From Caldithrix abyssi DSM 13497 (lineage in GTDB: Bacteria > Calditrichota > Calditrichia > Calditrichales > Calditrichaceae), in the NCBI RefSeq assembly GCF_001886815.1, contig NZ_CP018099.1, positions 4,914,542 to 4,978,541 of the forward strand: a stretch of DNA of 64,000 bases, given 5' to 3'. The notes below the pieces were generated by a model. That model did not search any database. It was not told where the DNA came from and was given only the letters and a program-made list of their open reading frames with translations. The position numbers were made by a program, and so were the translations under genes. Positions within the stretch are counted from its first letter, which is position 1. Each line of letters begins with the position of its first letter. Shown piece after piece: positions 43,426 through 53,015 of the stretch.

Positions 43426-44400
43426 TCATTTTGCGCGATTAATCGTAAAATCCACAAAGCGTTCCATGGCAGTTTTAACTTCTCCGTCCGGATAGGCGGC
43501 AATACACTGCTTGGCTTTGTTTGCATATTCCGTTAATTTTTGTTCGGCATAAGAAATTCCATCGTAGCTGGCCACAAAGTCCAGGATGTATTCCACATCC
43601 TTTGGCGAAACGCCTTTTTTCAATTTGCGTTTTATGCGTGTAATTTCTTTACGTGTGGCTTTATTAAAGGCGTGAATCAACGGCAGGGTAATTTTTTTAT
43701 CTTTAAAATCATTCCCCACCGGTTTACCCAGAATCTTTTGGTGACCGTAGTAGTCCAGTAAATCATCTTTGATCTGAAAGGCAATACCCAGGTTCTGACC
43801 AAAATTTTTTAAATTTTCATGATCCTCTTTATTTTGGGAGACCGTAATCGCTCCCAACTCCGAAGCGGTTCCCATTAACGCAGCAGTTTTATTGGAAATA
43901 ATGTCAAAGTATTCGTCTTCTGTAATTTTAAGCTGGCGAGCTTTTTCAATTTGCATTAATTCGCCCTTACTCAGGCTTTTAGAGGCCAGCGCCAATTTAT
44001 TCATCACTTCCAGACTACCGGTCATCGTTGCCCCTATTAAACATTTAGACAACAGGTAGTCGCCCATTAACACCGCAATTTTATTTTTCCACAAAGCATT
44101 AATGGAAGGGAAACCCCGCCTGACATGGGCGCTGTCTACCACATCGTCGTGCACCAATGAAGCCGTGTGCAAAAGCTCCACAACTGAGGCGACCAGGTAG
44201 GTTTCATGCACCGGCTTACCGATCAGCTTGGCCGACATTAAAACCAGCAGAGGCCGTATGCCCTTGCCTTTATTCTTGACAATATATTTGGCAATTGTGT
44301 CGATTAAAAAAACATTTGATGATAGGATTTCTTTAAAAACCCTGTCAAATTCTTTTAATTCTGGTTCAACGGCCTTTTGTATTTTTCTTAATGAATCCAT
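43426..44400 (-). CDS. polyprenyl diphosphate synthase (trans-isoprenyl synthase)
   Basis: 324 residues from the ATG at 44400 (MDSLRKIQ); a GTG six codons earlier is possible. First aspartate motif DDVVD in SLVHDDVVDSAHVRRG, second DDLLD in AFQIKDDLLDYYG, plus GKGIRPLLVL near the N-terminus. It extends FPP with IPP to long-chain prenyl diphosphate, for quinone side chains (IspB-like). Product length cannot be read off reliably. Followed closely by LPS genes. Neither start has a strong ribosome site. Confidence 0.9.
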   Translation of the reverse strand: MDSLRKIQKAVEPELKEFDRVFKEILSSNVFLIDTIAKYIVKNKGKGIRPLLVLMSAKLIGKPVHETYLVASVVELLHTASLVHDDVVDSAHVRRGFPSINALWKNKIAVLMGDYLLSKCLIGATMTGSLEVMNKLALASKSLSKGELMQIEKARQLKITEDEYFDIISNKTAALMGTASELGAITVSQNKEDHENLKNFGQNLGIAFQIKDDLLDYYGHQKILGKPVGNDFKDKKITLPLIHAFNKATRKEITRIKRKLKKGVSPKDVEYILDFVASYDGISYAEQKLTEYANKAKQCIAAYPDGEVKTAMERFVDFTINRAK

Positions 44401-44484
44401 TCTGTTTCTGTTATCCACATTAAAATCATTATTTAAAAAGAATTAAGTTAATAATATATTTCGTTTTTAGCAATACTAAGCCCA

Positions 44485-45228
44485 TTATTCTTTTTCAGGT
44501 TTTTTGGCAAAGAAATAACTAATCCAGATCGTGATTTCATACAAAACCAATAAGGGGATGGCTAAAAACAACTGGGTTGTTGGATCAGGCGGGGTTAAAA
44601 TTGCCCCCAGAACAAAAATGATAACAATAGCGTATCTTCTGTATTTTCTTAAAATTTGCGGGGTCAATAAACCAAGTTTGGTAAGCAAAAGACTGACAAC
44701 CGGCAGTTCAAACACAATGCCAAACACCAACACAATTCGCGCCACAAAGCCGAAATAAAAATCGAGCGCAATATTGTTTTTCACGTTCTCTGGCACTAAA
44801 CTCAAAAAGAAATCTAATGCAAAGGGAATAATCACAAAAAAGGCAAAGGAAGCGCCAATAATAAAACTGATGGTCGCAAAGGTTATGACCGGCACAACAT
44901 ACTTACGCTCACTTTCTAACAGTCCCGGCGCAATAAAGGCCCAGATCTGGTAAAAGATGACCGGCAAACTGAAAATGATACCTGCAATCAATGCCAGTTC
45001 GAGTTTAATGATAAAGACGGTCTGTACCTTTAAAACCTGTAATTCGATATGGTGCTCTAAGTTTTTAGTTGTGAGCAACAAAAAATCCAGAATATAATCG
45101 GAGAAAATAAAACTGATAATTGCGAAAATAACAACCGCAATTAAGGATTTAATAATCCTCCATCTAAGTTCCTCTAAATGATCGAGGAACGGCATCTCAA
45201 CTTCTTCGATTTTCGTTTTTTTTATCAT
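44485..45228 (-). CDS. tatC: Sec-independent protein translocase TatC
   Basis: 247 residues from the ATG at 45228 (a start at 45249 is possible, but that codon lies inside a hairpin). Hallmarks: EMPFLDHLEELRWRIIKSL at the N-terminus (the cytoplasmic region that binds twin-arginine signals), then six membrane segments with FYQIWAFIAPGLLESERKYV between them and the late PTTQLFLAIPLLVLYE. It is the signal-receptor of the Tat pathway, which must export the DUF362-like protein at 13.1-14.0 kb. tatA/tatB genes are not in this window. Confidence 0.95.
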   Translation of the reverse strand: MIKKTKIEEVEMPFLDHLEELRWRIIKSLIAVVIFAIISFIFSDYILDFLLLTTKNLEHHIELQVLKVQTVFIIKLELALIAGIIFSLPVIFYQIWAFIAPGLLESERKYVVPVITFATISFIIGASFAFFVIIPFALDFFLSLVPENVKNNIALDFYFGFVARIVLVFGIVFELPVVSLLLTKLGLLTPQILRKYRRYAIVIIFVLGAILTPPDPTTQLFLAIPLLVLYEITIWISYFFAKKPEKE

Positions 45229-45239
45229 CTTTTTATTAA

Positions 45240-45270
45240 AATGCCCCATTTAAAAAATGAATGGGGCATT
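45240..45270 (-). terminator. hairpin between glyA and tatC
   Basis: AATGCCCCATT and AATGGGGCATT, perfect 11-bp arms around 9 bases, followed on the minus strand by TTTTAATAAAA. It sits 22 bases after the glyA stop, so it is a probable glyA terminator, and it covers the alternative upstream tatC start. Confidence 0.7.
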
Positions 45271-45291
45271 ACTTTAAGTTTTCACTTTTTT

Positions 45292-46584
45292 TTATAAAGA
45301 ATAAATTTGAAAACTTTTGTTTAACTCTTTTATCTCTTCATTTACTTTTTGGGCTACCGATTCGTCATCGATATTGCTGAGCACGCGATCGATAAAATTA
45401 GCGATTAACTTCATTTCGTCTTCTTTCATACCTTTGGTAGTCAGAGCCGGCGTACCGATGCGAATACCGCTGGTTACAAAGGGGCTGCGTGTATCAAAAG
45501 GCACCATGTTTTTATTCACCGTAATGCCTGCTGCATGCAAGGCGTTTTCTGCGGCCTTGCCCGTGATGTTTTTAGCCGTCAGGTCCACCAGAAAAACATG
45601 ATTATCCGTACCGCCGGAAACGATATCGTATCCTTTTTCAATAAGCGCATTGGCCAGAGTTTGGGCATTTTTAACGATCTGTTTGGCATAATCTTTAAAT
45701 TCTGGCTTTAGCGCCTCGCCAAAAGCAACCGCTTTGGCGGCAATAATATGCATCAACGGTCCGCCCTGAATACCCGGCATTACATTGCTGTCAATAATTT
45801 CGGACATCATTTTTACGCGGCCGGATTTGGGCGCCACAATGCCCATTTTGTTTTCGGAATCTTTGCCCATTAATATCATTCCGCCGCGCGGCCCACGCAA
45901 GGTCTTATGGGTGGTCGTGGTGACCACATCGCAGTATGGAATGGGGCTGGGATGAATGCCCGCGGCGATCAGGCCCGCAGGATGCGCCACATCTGCAAAT
46001 AAAACAGCGCCCACTTCGTTGGCAATTTCACGGAATTTATCAAATTCGTAAAAACGGGAATAAGCGCTGGCGCCAACCACAATCATTTTGGGTTTGTGCT
46101 CTCTGGCCAGACTGGCCACCTCATCCATGTCAATTCTTCCCGTTTCTTTGTTAACGCCGTAGGCCACAAAATTAAACAACTTACCGGAAAAATTAACGGG
46201 TGAACCATGGGTTAAATGACCGCCATGAGCCAGATTCATACCCAATACGGTATCCCCTGGCTTAAGGTAGGTAAAATAAACCGCCATATTAGCCTGAGAT
46301 CCGGAGTGCGGCTGGACATTGGCGTATTCGCAATCGAACAACTTTTTAGCCCGTTCGCGCGCCACGTCTTCCGCGATGTCAACAAATTCGCAACCGCCAT
46401 AATAACGGCGTCCGGGATAACCCTCTGCATATTTGTTGGTCATTACCGAACCCGCCGCTTCCAGCACCGCTCTGGAAACAAAATTTTCAGAAGCAATTAA
46501 TTCCAGCGTATTATTCTGACGATCCATTTCTTTTTGAATAGCGGCAAAAATTTCTGGATCCTGTTTTTTTAATTGTTCTAACAT
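45292..46584 (-). CDS. glyA: serine hydroxymethyltransferase
   Basis: 430 residues, full length. PLP lysine K227 in [14 protein letters not shown]; other hallmarks [24 protein letters not shown] and [14 protein letters not shown]. It interconverts serine plus tetrahydrofolate with glycine plus 5,10-methylene-tetrahydrofolate, the main one-carbon source. GGGGAGAGG precedes the ATG. It follows rpiB after 15 bases; the rpiB-glyA pairing is common in bacteria. A hairpin follows. Confidence 0.97.
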   Translation of the reverse strand: MLEQLKKQDPEIFAAIQKEMDRQNNTLELIASENFVSRAVLEAAGSVMTNKYAEGYPGRRYYGGCEFVDIAEDVARERAKKLFDCEYANVQPHSGSQANMAVYFTYLKPGDTVLGMNLAHGGHLTHGSPVNFSGKLFNFVAYGVNKETGRIDMDEVASLAREHKPKMIVVGASAYSRFYEFDKFREIANEVGAVLFADVAHPAGLIAAGIHPSPIPYCDVVTTTTHKTLRGPRGGMILMGKDSENKMGIVAPKSGRVKMMSEIIDSNVMPGIQGGPLMHIIAAKAVAFGEALKPEFKDYAKQIVKNAQTLANALIEKGYDIVSGGTDNHVFLVDLTAKNITGKAAENALHAAGITVNKNMVPFDTRSPFVTSGIRIGTPALTTKGMKEDEMKLIANFIDRVLSNIDDESVAQKVNEEIKELNKSFQIYSL

Positions 46585-46599
46585 GACCTCTCCCCTGGA

Positions 46600-47040
46600 T
46601 TACAAACCTGTCAATTGGGTTATTAGCTTAAGCCGTTTTTCGTGTCTTCCGCCTTCAAAGGACGTATTCAGCCACACCTCCACAATTTGAATGGCTTCTT
46701 CTTCGGACAAAATCCTGCCCCCCATGCACAACACATTAGCATTATTGTGTTGCCTGGAAAGTTTGGCCGTTTGTTCATCATGAGCGAGAGCTGCTCTTAC
46801 TCCCTTAATTTTATTGGCCGTAATACTCATTCCTATGCCCGTCCCGCAAATCAAAATGCCAAGATCCGCTTCTCCGGTGGAAACGGCCTGGCCTACCTTA
46901 TAGGCAAATTCTGGATAATCACAGGACTCTATTTTAAACGTGCCCACATCTTTAAAATCGATGTCTTTCGATTTAAGATAGTCTTTAATCTGTTCTTTTA
47001 ACACATAACCTGCATGATCGGCGCCAATGGCTAACTTCAC
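46600..47040 (-). CDS. rpiB: ribose-5-phosphate isomerase B
   Basis: 146 residues from a GTG at 47040, which has AGGAGA 6 bases upstream; a TTG six codons earlier lacks this. RpiB signatures: GADHAGYVLKEQIKDYL, GILICGTGIGMSITANKI (with the catalytic Cys) and LSRQHNNANVLCMGGR (His). It interconverts ribose 5-phosphate and ribulose 5-phosphate. It lies directly before glyA, probably co-transcribed. Confidence 0.95.
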   Translation of the reverse strand: MKLAIGADHAGYVLKEQIKDYLKSKDIDFKDVGTFKIESCDYPEFAYKVGQAVSTGEADLGILICGTGIGMSITANKIKGVRAALAHDEQTAKLSRQHNNANVLCMGGRILSEEEAIQIVEVWLNTSFEGGRHEKRLKLITQLTGL

Positions 47041-47050
47041 ATTAAGTCTC

Positions 47051-48328
47051 CTAATCAATTATCCACTGATAACAAGGCGAATGAATTTTGTCGTGTTTGT
47101 GCATAAACACATCTTCCTGGGTCGGGATAAAGGGCTTAATGATTTCTTGCTTTTTTCTGGCCTTAGAACGAAAAGCCGGATCCTTTTCTGCCTTTTTGTA
47201 AGCTTCGTACGCTTTTTGATAAACCAGTTTGTCTTCGTAAGCCGTTTTTTTACGTTTTAGTTGTTGCTGGCAGTATGGAACGGCTGCCTCATACAATTCA
47301 CCCAGAGTAATATAGGCCAGACCATAACCCGGCTTGGTGGCCAACGCTTTTTTAATCCAGTATTCTGCCTTTGAAAACTCATTCTCCAGTCGATAATTCA
47401 CCGAAATACGCAACATAATGTCCACATCTTTAGGATCCATTTTCAGAATGGCTTTATAATCATTAATCGCTTTGAAGTTTTTATTTAAGCTTTCATACGC
47501 CTCGGCTCTCAATAAATAAGCGGCTTTTGTCGGTTTTTTTTCAATCACCTTGCTGATGGGCTCAATGGCATCTTCATAGGCTCCAGAGTTAACAGCCACT
47601 TTAGCATATTTGTAAGCCAGGTCCACATTTTCTGGATCCTTTAAATATGCTTCCTTTCGAATTTTCAGGTCTGCGCCTTCGCCGTAAAAATGATTCATGT
47701 ACTGCGCATAACGCTCGCTTTCTTCCAGATTATCGGGCTCTAATTGAGTGACGCGTTCCTGGTATTTTACTGCTCTTTCGTCATCTGCTTTAAAGTAAAG
47801 GAACGCCAGGGTTTTCACGTAATTTACATTATTGGAATCGCTTTCAACCAATTTTTCGAAATGAGGAATCGCACATCGAAATTTGCCAAGACGGTTTTGC
47901 AGAGCGCCAGCATAGTAATGCAAGCGAATCATATCCGGGAATTGTTGTAAGCCACGATAGCAAATGATCAGCGTGCTGTCAACATTCCCACGCAGATAAT
48001 AAATATCTGCAATTTTTCGTACAGCGGCTCTGGCATATTTAGAACTATCGTGTAAATAAACCTTCCACAGGTAGGGCAAAGCCTCTTTATAAGACTGGTT
48101 CTTAAAATATTCATATCCAAAGTTATAAACCAGACGAATATCCTGATTGAGCGGTTTATTGGCAAGGCTATCCCAGGGAGTTGTTAAGTTTTCTGGAATA
48201 CAATTATTTTCTTCCTGCGGCTGTTCCTCCTCTTCTAACAACAGATCCTGTGCATAGCCATTAAATGCAAACCCCATTATTAAAATCAATGGTAAAACTA
48301 ATCGCATTAAATTATTAATTGCTCTCAT
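47051..48328 (-). CDS. exported tetratricopeptide-repeat protein
   Basis: 425 residues from the ATG at 48328 with GGAGGT 7 bases upstream. Signal peptide (about 1-27). Multiple TPR pairs from about residue 80 to 360, for example ALPYLWKVYLHDSSKYARAA, GAYEDAIEPISKVIEKKPTK and KNFKAINDYKAILKMDPKDV. TPRs bind partner proteins, so it could be a periplasmic scaffold. It follows the beta-barrel gene after about 24 bases and precedes rpiB. Not identified more closely. Confidence 0.8.
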   Translation of the reverse strand: MRAINNLMRLVLPLILIMGFAFNGYAQDLLLEEEEQPQEENNCIPENLTTPWDSLANKPLNQDIRLVYNFGYEYFKNQSYKEALPYLWKVYLHDSSKYARAAVRKIADIYYLRGNVDSTLIICYRGLQQFPDMIRLHYYAGALQNRLGKFRCAIPHFEKLVESDSNNVNYVKTLAFLYFKADDERAVKYQERVTQLEPDNLEESERYAQYMNHFYGEGADLKIRKEAYLKDPENVDLAYKYAKVAVNSGAYEDAIEPISKVIEKKPTKAAYLLRAEAYESLNKNFKAINDYKAILKMDPKDVDIMLRISVNYRLENEFSKAEYWIKKALATKPGYGLAYITLGELYEAAVPYCQQQLKRKKTAYEDKLVYQKAYEAYKKAEKDPAFRSKARKKQEIIKPFIPTQEDVFMHKHDKIHSPCYQWIID

Positions 48329-48352
48329 AACATTTACCTCCATGAGCATTTG

Positions 48353-49552
48353 CTAATCTTCAAACTTTACAAACCAAATTTCGCTGGCATTTATCGTTAT
48401 TCCAAATTTAATAAACGTCTCTTCATATTGGTTTTTATCCAACGAACCTCTTTTGCCGATTAAAAAAGAAAAATCGATTCGCGATTTAAATCTTGTGATA
48501 GGCATTGAAAGTCCCAATGTTAAGCCATATTCCTTAACATTCTCTCCTGCGCTAATCATATTTTGCTGCCCGTAGAACATACCGGCTCGATAATCCATCT
48601 TCTCAAAAAAATTGGTAAACAGTTTATGGCTCTGTCTTCTTTCCAGCCCAAAGCCAACCCGTTGATATTTAGCAAATAAGTTTTCTGGGGTCACGCCTTC
48701 AACCTTATATCCATTTTCCCAGTCCTGATAAATAAAGTCCAGCCCTACCGAAGTGCGGCGATTAAAATCATATTTTACCCCAAATCCGTAATAAGCCGGT
48801 ATCTCCAGTTTTTTTATTTTGCTGCGATTAATAATGGTAGAACCCGTGTTGGGCTTGATTCTGGATGTCAATGTAAATGCCGGACGAAAAATCATGCCAA
48901 CATATAAATTTTTCAAGGGATTGGAAAATCCGCTAATCTCCATTCCATGACCATAATACCAGTATTGATACTCAAAATATAATGGATTCAGGCTCTCACT
49001 TAACTCAAAAATATAGGATCGATCAATTCTTCCGAAATTGTACTCATAACCAAGGGCGACGCTTAAATATCTATTAAAAGCATAAGATACATTTAACGTT
49101 CCTTTGCTTAAGCCCCCTTTTATCAATAAATGTTTTTGAACGCCTTCATCCTCCACCTTAAAACTTTGTTCAAGGTTTGAAAAGGGTTGAAGGCCCAGAC
49201 CAACCACCAGTTTCTTCTTGATTATTGGAATGCCCAGATATCCACCTTGAAAATTCATGTAATCATTAAAATAATCGGATTTTATTTCATCTCTGGCAAA
49301 AGCGCCTGTGTAGCCCAGCGAAAGTCCATAGGTGGGATTGCTTATGCCCGGCCAGGTCGCAAAGTTCATAAAGTTCAGCCGCAACGAGTCCTGGTTAGCG
49401 ATTTCATAAGCCCGTCCAATGCCAGAATTGGAATAAAAAGGATGCAATAGGCCAAGGGAATAATCATTAATTCCAAAAATACTTTCCCCCGCCTTTAAAG
49501 AAAAAATGCTGCCGATTATCAGGGAATAAATTAAAACCACTCTTTTCAACAT
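48353..49552 (-). CDS. outer-membrane beta-barrel protein (FadL/OMPP1-like)
   Basis: 399 residues with a signal peptide (about 1-21). The rest alternates short amphipathic strands with aromatic residues (GLSLGYTGAFARD, LSVALGYEYNFGR, VGLDFIYQDWENGY, YGLTLGLSMPI), typical of an outer-membrane barrel of about 14 strands. The last part, EETFIKFGITINASEIWFVK, resembles the C-terminus of barrel proteins common in Bacteroidetes. Cargo is unknown. The gene sits directly after the lipoprotein gene (one base apart from 49553) and before the TPR gene. Confidence 0.75.
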   Translation of the reverse strand: MLKRVVLIYSLIIGSIFSLKAGESIFGINDYSLGLLHPFYSNSGIGRAYEIANQDSLRLNFMNFATWPGISNPTYGLSLGYTGAFARDEIKSDYFNDYMNFQGGYLGIPIIKKKLVVGLGLQPFSNLEQSFKVEDEGVQKHLLIKGGLSKGTLNVSYAFNRYLSVALGYEYNFGRIDRSYIFELSESLNPLYFEYQYWYYGHGMEISGFSNPLKNLYVGMIFRPAFTLTSRIKPNTGSTIINRSKIKKLEIPAYYGFGVKYDFNRRTSVGLDFIYQDWENGYKVEGVTPENLFAKYQRVGFGLERRQSHKLFTNFFEKMDYRAGMFYGQQNMISAGENVKEYGLTLGLSMPITRFKSRIDFSFLIGKRGSLDKNQYEETFIKFGITINASEIWFVKFED

Positions 49553-50791
49553 TTAAAAACCTTCATTTTGTACATGATAATAATAAACGCGTAACCGAAT
49601 CCCGTTCTCTTCCAAAGTTCTTATCCTGCGAATGGCAAGGTCCTGATATTCATTCACAAACTGTAAATAAAACCAGACCGAATCATAGGTTCCATTTAAA
49701 TATCCCTGCAAATAGCCCTTGCCAAATCGTACCTGATCGTCTTCATTAAAAAAATGAATAATGTTGTCGTCCTTATAAAGCGTGTAAGAATAGTAACTGC
49801 TATTTGCAAAACTGGAATCAACAAGAATTTGAGACCCATCTTCTGAAATAGAGGTAATCCACCTCAAATAATAAGAGTGGGCATGTTCATCATTATTTAA
49901 TCGATTGGTAAAGCCGGGATCAAAAAAATCTTCGTCGTTTAATTCAAACTGCATATCGGCCTTATAAATCAAACTGTTGACCGGTATGCTTTTTAATGCA
50001 TCGAATTTAACGATCACGCGGCTGGCAATTCCGGAAGCAAGCAAAAGTTCTTTTTTTGCTCTGGCCATTTCAAATATGTTTTGCGGATTTTCAAAGTCGT
50101 AATCAAAAACGGTAGATGCAATACCTATGTTCGTGGTATCATGCTCAATGGTTGTATCTAATACGGTCCTGTAAACCAGCTTGGGCCAGTTCTCAGGATC
50201 CTCCGAATAGAAATTATGGAACTCTTTTATAAAACCATTGTCATCATATTGCGCTTTAATAATTAATCCGAAATTATCTTCGCCGGCTTCAACCCATCGG
50301 TTAAAAACCTCGACATCGATCGGAATGACAACCAGGCCTGTGTCATCGTTAGTCAGATGAAAGGTGTAAAAGGCTGAGCCTGGTTGATAATTGTGAAACT
50401 CCGGAAAACTGTTAACAGAATCAGGCCATTCTTCCGTTAATTCACTAACCATCAACGTCAGGTCGTTGCCGCCTTCTGGAAATGCGTGGCGATGATAAAG
50501 GATCACGTAAACGGAGTCGTAGGTTGCGCCCGAATCGATTGGCATTCTTGTAAAACGCATAAAAATAGACGCCTGAAAGCCCTGAAAACTACCGACACTC
50601 AAAACCGTTGAGTTTTCTGTATTTACAAATTTATCCAGTTGAAAATAAGCCGTGTCTGCGTAAAAAGTTGTATCGATAAACGTCCCCAGCCGATCCAGCG
50701 CTTCTAACTCCTCTGGAGGATCAATTGGATTCAAATTCTGACAGGCAACTATCACCATTCCGAGTAGAATTAAACTTACAATCTTTTTCAT
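49553..50791 (-). CDS. lipoprotein, possibly DUF4270-like
   Basis: 412 residues, lipobox MVIVAC (C16). The mature part is beta-rich with many Asp and Ser, and stretches such as GFQASIFMRFTRMPIDSGATYDS and FNRWVEAGEDNFGLIIKA, which look like secreted DNRLRE/lectin-like sandwiches. Its neighbours (barrel, TPR, GlgA) recall the DUF4270 lipoproteins found near glgA in Bacteroidetes, but I am not certain of that family. No catalytic motif. Probably an exterior or periplasmic lipoprotein acting with the adjacent barrel. Confidence 0.6.
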   Translation of the reverse strand: MKKIVSLILLGMVIVACQNLNPIDPPEELEALDRLGTFIDTTFYADTAYFQLDKFVNTENSTVLSVGSFQGFQASIFMRFTRMPIDSGATYDSVYVILYHRHAFPEGGNDLTLMVSELTEEWPDSVNSFPEFHNYQPGSAFYTFHLTNDDTGLVVIPIDVEVFNRWVEAGEDNFGLIIKAQYDDNGFIKEFHNFYSEDPENWPKLVYRTVLDTTIEHDTTNIGIASTVFDYDFENPQNIFEMARAKKELLLASGIASRVIVKFDALKSIPVNSLIYKADMQFELNDEDFFDPGFTNRLNNDEHAHSYYLRWITSISEDGSQILVDSSFANSSYYSYTLYKDDNIIHFFNEDDQVRFGKGYLQGYLNGTYDSVWFYLQFVNEYQDLAIRRIRTLEENGIRLRVYYYHVQNEGF

Positions 50792-50861
50792 TTTCCGTCT
50801 TCATTTCTTTTAAAACATGCAAATATAAATATTCATCAAACAACTGTCAATTTAACAATTT

Positions 50862-51434
50862 TTACTGATAGCAATTAATAATCGTTTGTGCCGCCTGAAG
50901 CACATCGTTAAAAATCGCATACGGTTTGCTCAAAAATCCGCCTCTTGATTGAACATAATCTCCTGTTCCATAACCTGATAAGACCAACACGCCCCGTATG
51001 CCTGAATTTTTGGCCAGCGCTATATCAGAAGAACGATCTCCGATGACCCAGGCCTCTTTCAAACTAACTCCAAGCTCTTCTACCGCCTTGTCGATCATGC
51101 CGGTATTCGGCTTCCGGCAATTACATTTAAGACGATATTTTTCAACCTTACCCTCCGGGTGATGCGGGCAATAAAAAAGTGCATCGATTTTTGCGCCTTT
51201 TTTTTCAAATTCTTTTAACATGTATTTATTCATTTGAACTAATTCTTCTTCAGAAAAATACCCTCTTGCAACACCCGCCTGATTGGTTACAACGACCACT
51301 TTAAAGCCCGCTTTTTTGAACAACTTTATGGCCTCAACCGCCTCTGGCAAAGGCCTGATACGGCTAAAGTGATTTATGTAACCCATCTCCTCTATTATTG
51401 TTCCATCCCGATCTAAAAAGACAGTTTTATCCAT
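50862..51434 (-). CDS. gmhB: D-glycero-D-manno-heptose 1,7-bisphosphate 7-phosphatase
   Basis: 190 residues from the ATG at 51434, placing the HAD nucleophile at D8 (FLDRDGT), as usual for GmhB; a GTG seven codons upstream is possible. The zinc loop CPHHPEGKVEKYRLKCNC, with its Cys-His-Cys-Cys ligands, and GDRSSDIALAKNSG complete the family pattern. It makes heptose 1-phosphate for ADP-heptose, the donor of the GT9 enzyme in this window. It lies between glgA and the lipoprotein gene, all on the minus strand. Confidence 0.93.
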   Translation of the reverse strand: MDKTVFLDRDGTIIEEMGYINHFSRIRPLPEAVEAIKLFKKAGFKVVVVTNQAGVARGYFSEEELVQMNKYMLKEFEKKGAKIDALFYCPHHPEGKVEKYRLKCNCRKPNTGMIDKAVEELGVSLKEAWVIGDRSSDIALAKNSGIRGVLVLSGYGTGDYVQSRGGFLSKPYAIFNDVLQAAQTIINCYQ

Positions 51435-51527
51435 TGAGCGCTCATTAATTACCACAATAATTATTGTTTAAGATTACATTGAAGGAAATTTGAAACAAAA
51501 TCGTCGATACTTTATTAAATAATAATT

Positions 51528-53015
51528 CTATATTTCATCTCCCGTCATCACTCTTTCGTAAATATCCAGATATCTTTTTGCGGAGATATCCCACGAAAAA
51601 TCTTCTTCCATGATTCTTTTCTGGATTTCAACCCATTTTTCTTTGTTTTTAAAATAGGCCAGAGCGCGTTTGATGGCTTTGAGCAAACTTTCCGCGGTCA
51701 AATCCTCCATCACAAACCCCGTACCTAAGCCCGATTCTTCGTCAATATCATCTACCGAGTCAAACAGTCCACCGATGGGCGATACGATAGGGATGGTGCC
51801 GTAACGCATACTGTAAATCTGATTTAACCCGCAAGGCTCATATTTTGACGGCATTAAAAACATGTCAGAACCAGCTTCTATCAAATGCGCCATTTTTTCA
51901 TCGTAAGTAACGCTTACGCTTATTTTTTTCGGAAATTTCTTTGCATAAGATAATAGCGTTTCTGCGATGTCGCGTTCACCGTCTCCATGAATCACCAATT
52001 GCAAATCTTCTTTTAACAAGTCGTCGAGCACCTCTAACAGAAGATCGAACCCTTTCAGTTCCGTTAATTTAGATATCATCCCTATGACCGGAACATCTTC
52101 ATTAAAAGGCATTCCTAAACGCAACAACATTGCTTTTTTGTTTTCAATTTTCTTCTCGATTTCTTCTTTGGAATATTTGAAGGGGATGTACTTGTCTTTT
52201 TCCGGCGACCAAACTGCGTAATCGACGCCATTCATAATACCTTCAAATTTATCTTCTTTTTCTTCCAGTATTTCGCGAAAGCCAAAACCAATTTTATCGT
52301 CCGTTAAAATTTCGTGCGCATAATTTTCCGAAACCGTTGTAATAAAATCGGAAAAGAGAATAGCCGCTTTGGTTAAATTCAATTTGCCGTCCTTATAAAA
52401 CATGCCGCCTTTTTTCACCTGGCTTTTATCGAAATCGATTTTTTCGGCCACCTCTACGTCAAATTCTCCCTGTGTGGTCAAATTATGAATGGTGTAAATG
52501 GTTTTTATTCCTTTAAAAAACGGGTCTCCCATGTACAGTGTTTTTAAATAGACCGGCACAAATGCTGTCTGCCAGTCATTACAATGAATGATTTCTGGTT
52601 GCCAGGATAATTTTTTTAGCGTCTCAATAGCCGCTTTACAAAAAAAGGCATAACGAATGGCATTATCCGGATACGGTTGGTTGGTTTTAGGATCGTTGTA
52701 AATGCCTGGCCTGGCAAAAAAATCGCCCACTTCAATAAAGTAAACCTGCACTTTACTATCAGGCAAAAAAGCAGATTTTACCGATGCGATGGCGGTTTGC
52801 GATCCGACCGTTACCGGAATCTCCCTCAGGCGAATTACTTCGCGTAAAACGTACTTACGCTCGTTTATCGATTTATACTTGGGTATCATCAGGCGAACTT
52901 CCTGGTTCAAGTTTTTTAACGCCTTGGGCAAGGCACTGGTAACATCCGCCAGTCCGCCGGCCACAGCAAATGGAGATAGTTCACTCGCTAAATACAATAA
53001 TTTAAACTGTTTCAT
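51528..53015 (-). CDS. glgA: glycogen/starch synthase (GT5)
   Basis: 495 residues. GT5 features: LYLASELSPFAVAGGLADV near the N-terminus, NDWQTAFVPVYLK, SDFITTVSENYAHEIL, GIMNGVDYAVWSPEKD and the C-terminal MPSKYEPCGLNQIYSMRYGT. It elongates alpha-1,4-glucan from ADP-glucose. The usual KTGGL/KxGGL ADP-glucose motif reads VAGGL here, so the Lys is replaced (Val-Ala). Glycogen metabolism connects it to the GH13 enzymes at 30.6 and 35 kb. Confidence 0.93.
   Translation of the reverse strand: MKQFKLLYLASELSPFAVAGGLADVTSALPKALKNLNQEVRLMIPKYKSINERKYVLREVIRLREIPVTVGSQTAIASVKSAFLPDSKVQVYFIEVGDFFARPGIYNDPKTNQPYPDNAIRYAFFCKAAIETLKKLSWQPEIIHCNDWQTAFVPVYLKTLYMGDPFFKGIKTIYTIHNLTTQGEFDVEVAEKIDFDKSQVKKGGMFYKDGKLNLTKAAILFSDFITTVSENYAHEILTDDKIGFGFREILEEKEDKFEGIMNGVDYAVWSPEKDKYIPFKYSKEEIEKKIENKKAMLLRLGMPFNEDVPVIGMISKLTELKGFDLLLEVLDDLLKEDLQLVIHGDGERDIAETLLSYAKKFPKKISVSVTYDEKMAHLIEAGSDMFLMPSKYEPCGLNQIYSMRYGTIPIVSPIGGLFDSVDDIDEESGLGTGFVMEDLTAESLLKAIKRALAYFKNKEKWVEIQKRIMEEDFSWDISAKRYLDIYERVMTGDEI

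Noticed and set aside
44411-44419. A perfect TTATCCACA DnaA box at the start of the polyprenyl synthase gene
   Set aside because: It is single and in a coding-start region; one 9-mer is expected by chance in DNA of this size. Possibly a regulatory site, not an origin.
45229-45249. TatC start at 45249
   Set aside because: That ATG sits inside the arm of an 11-bp hairpin that looks like the glyA terminator; 45228 gives a normal TatC N-terminus. Not settled.
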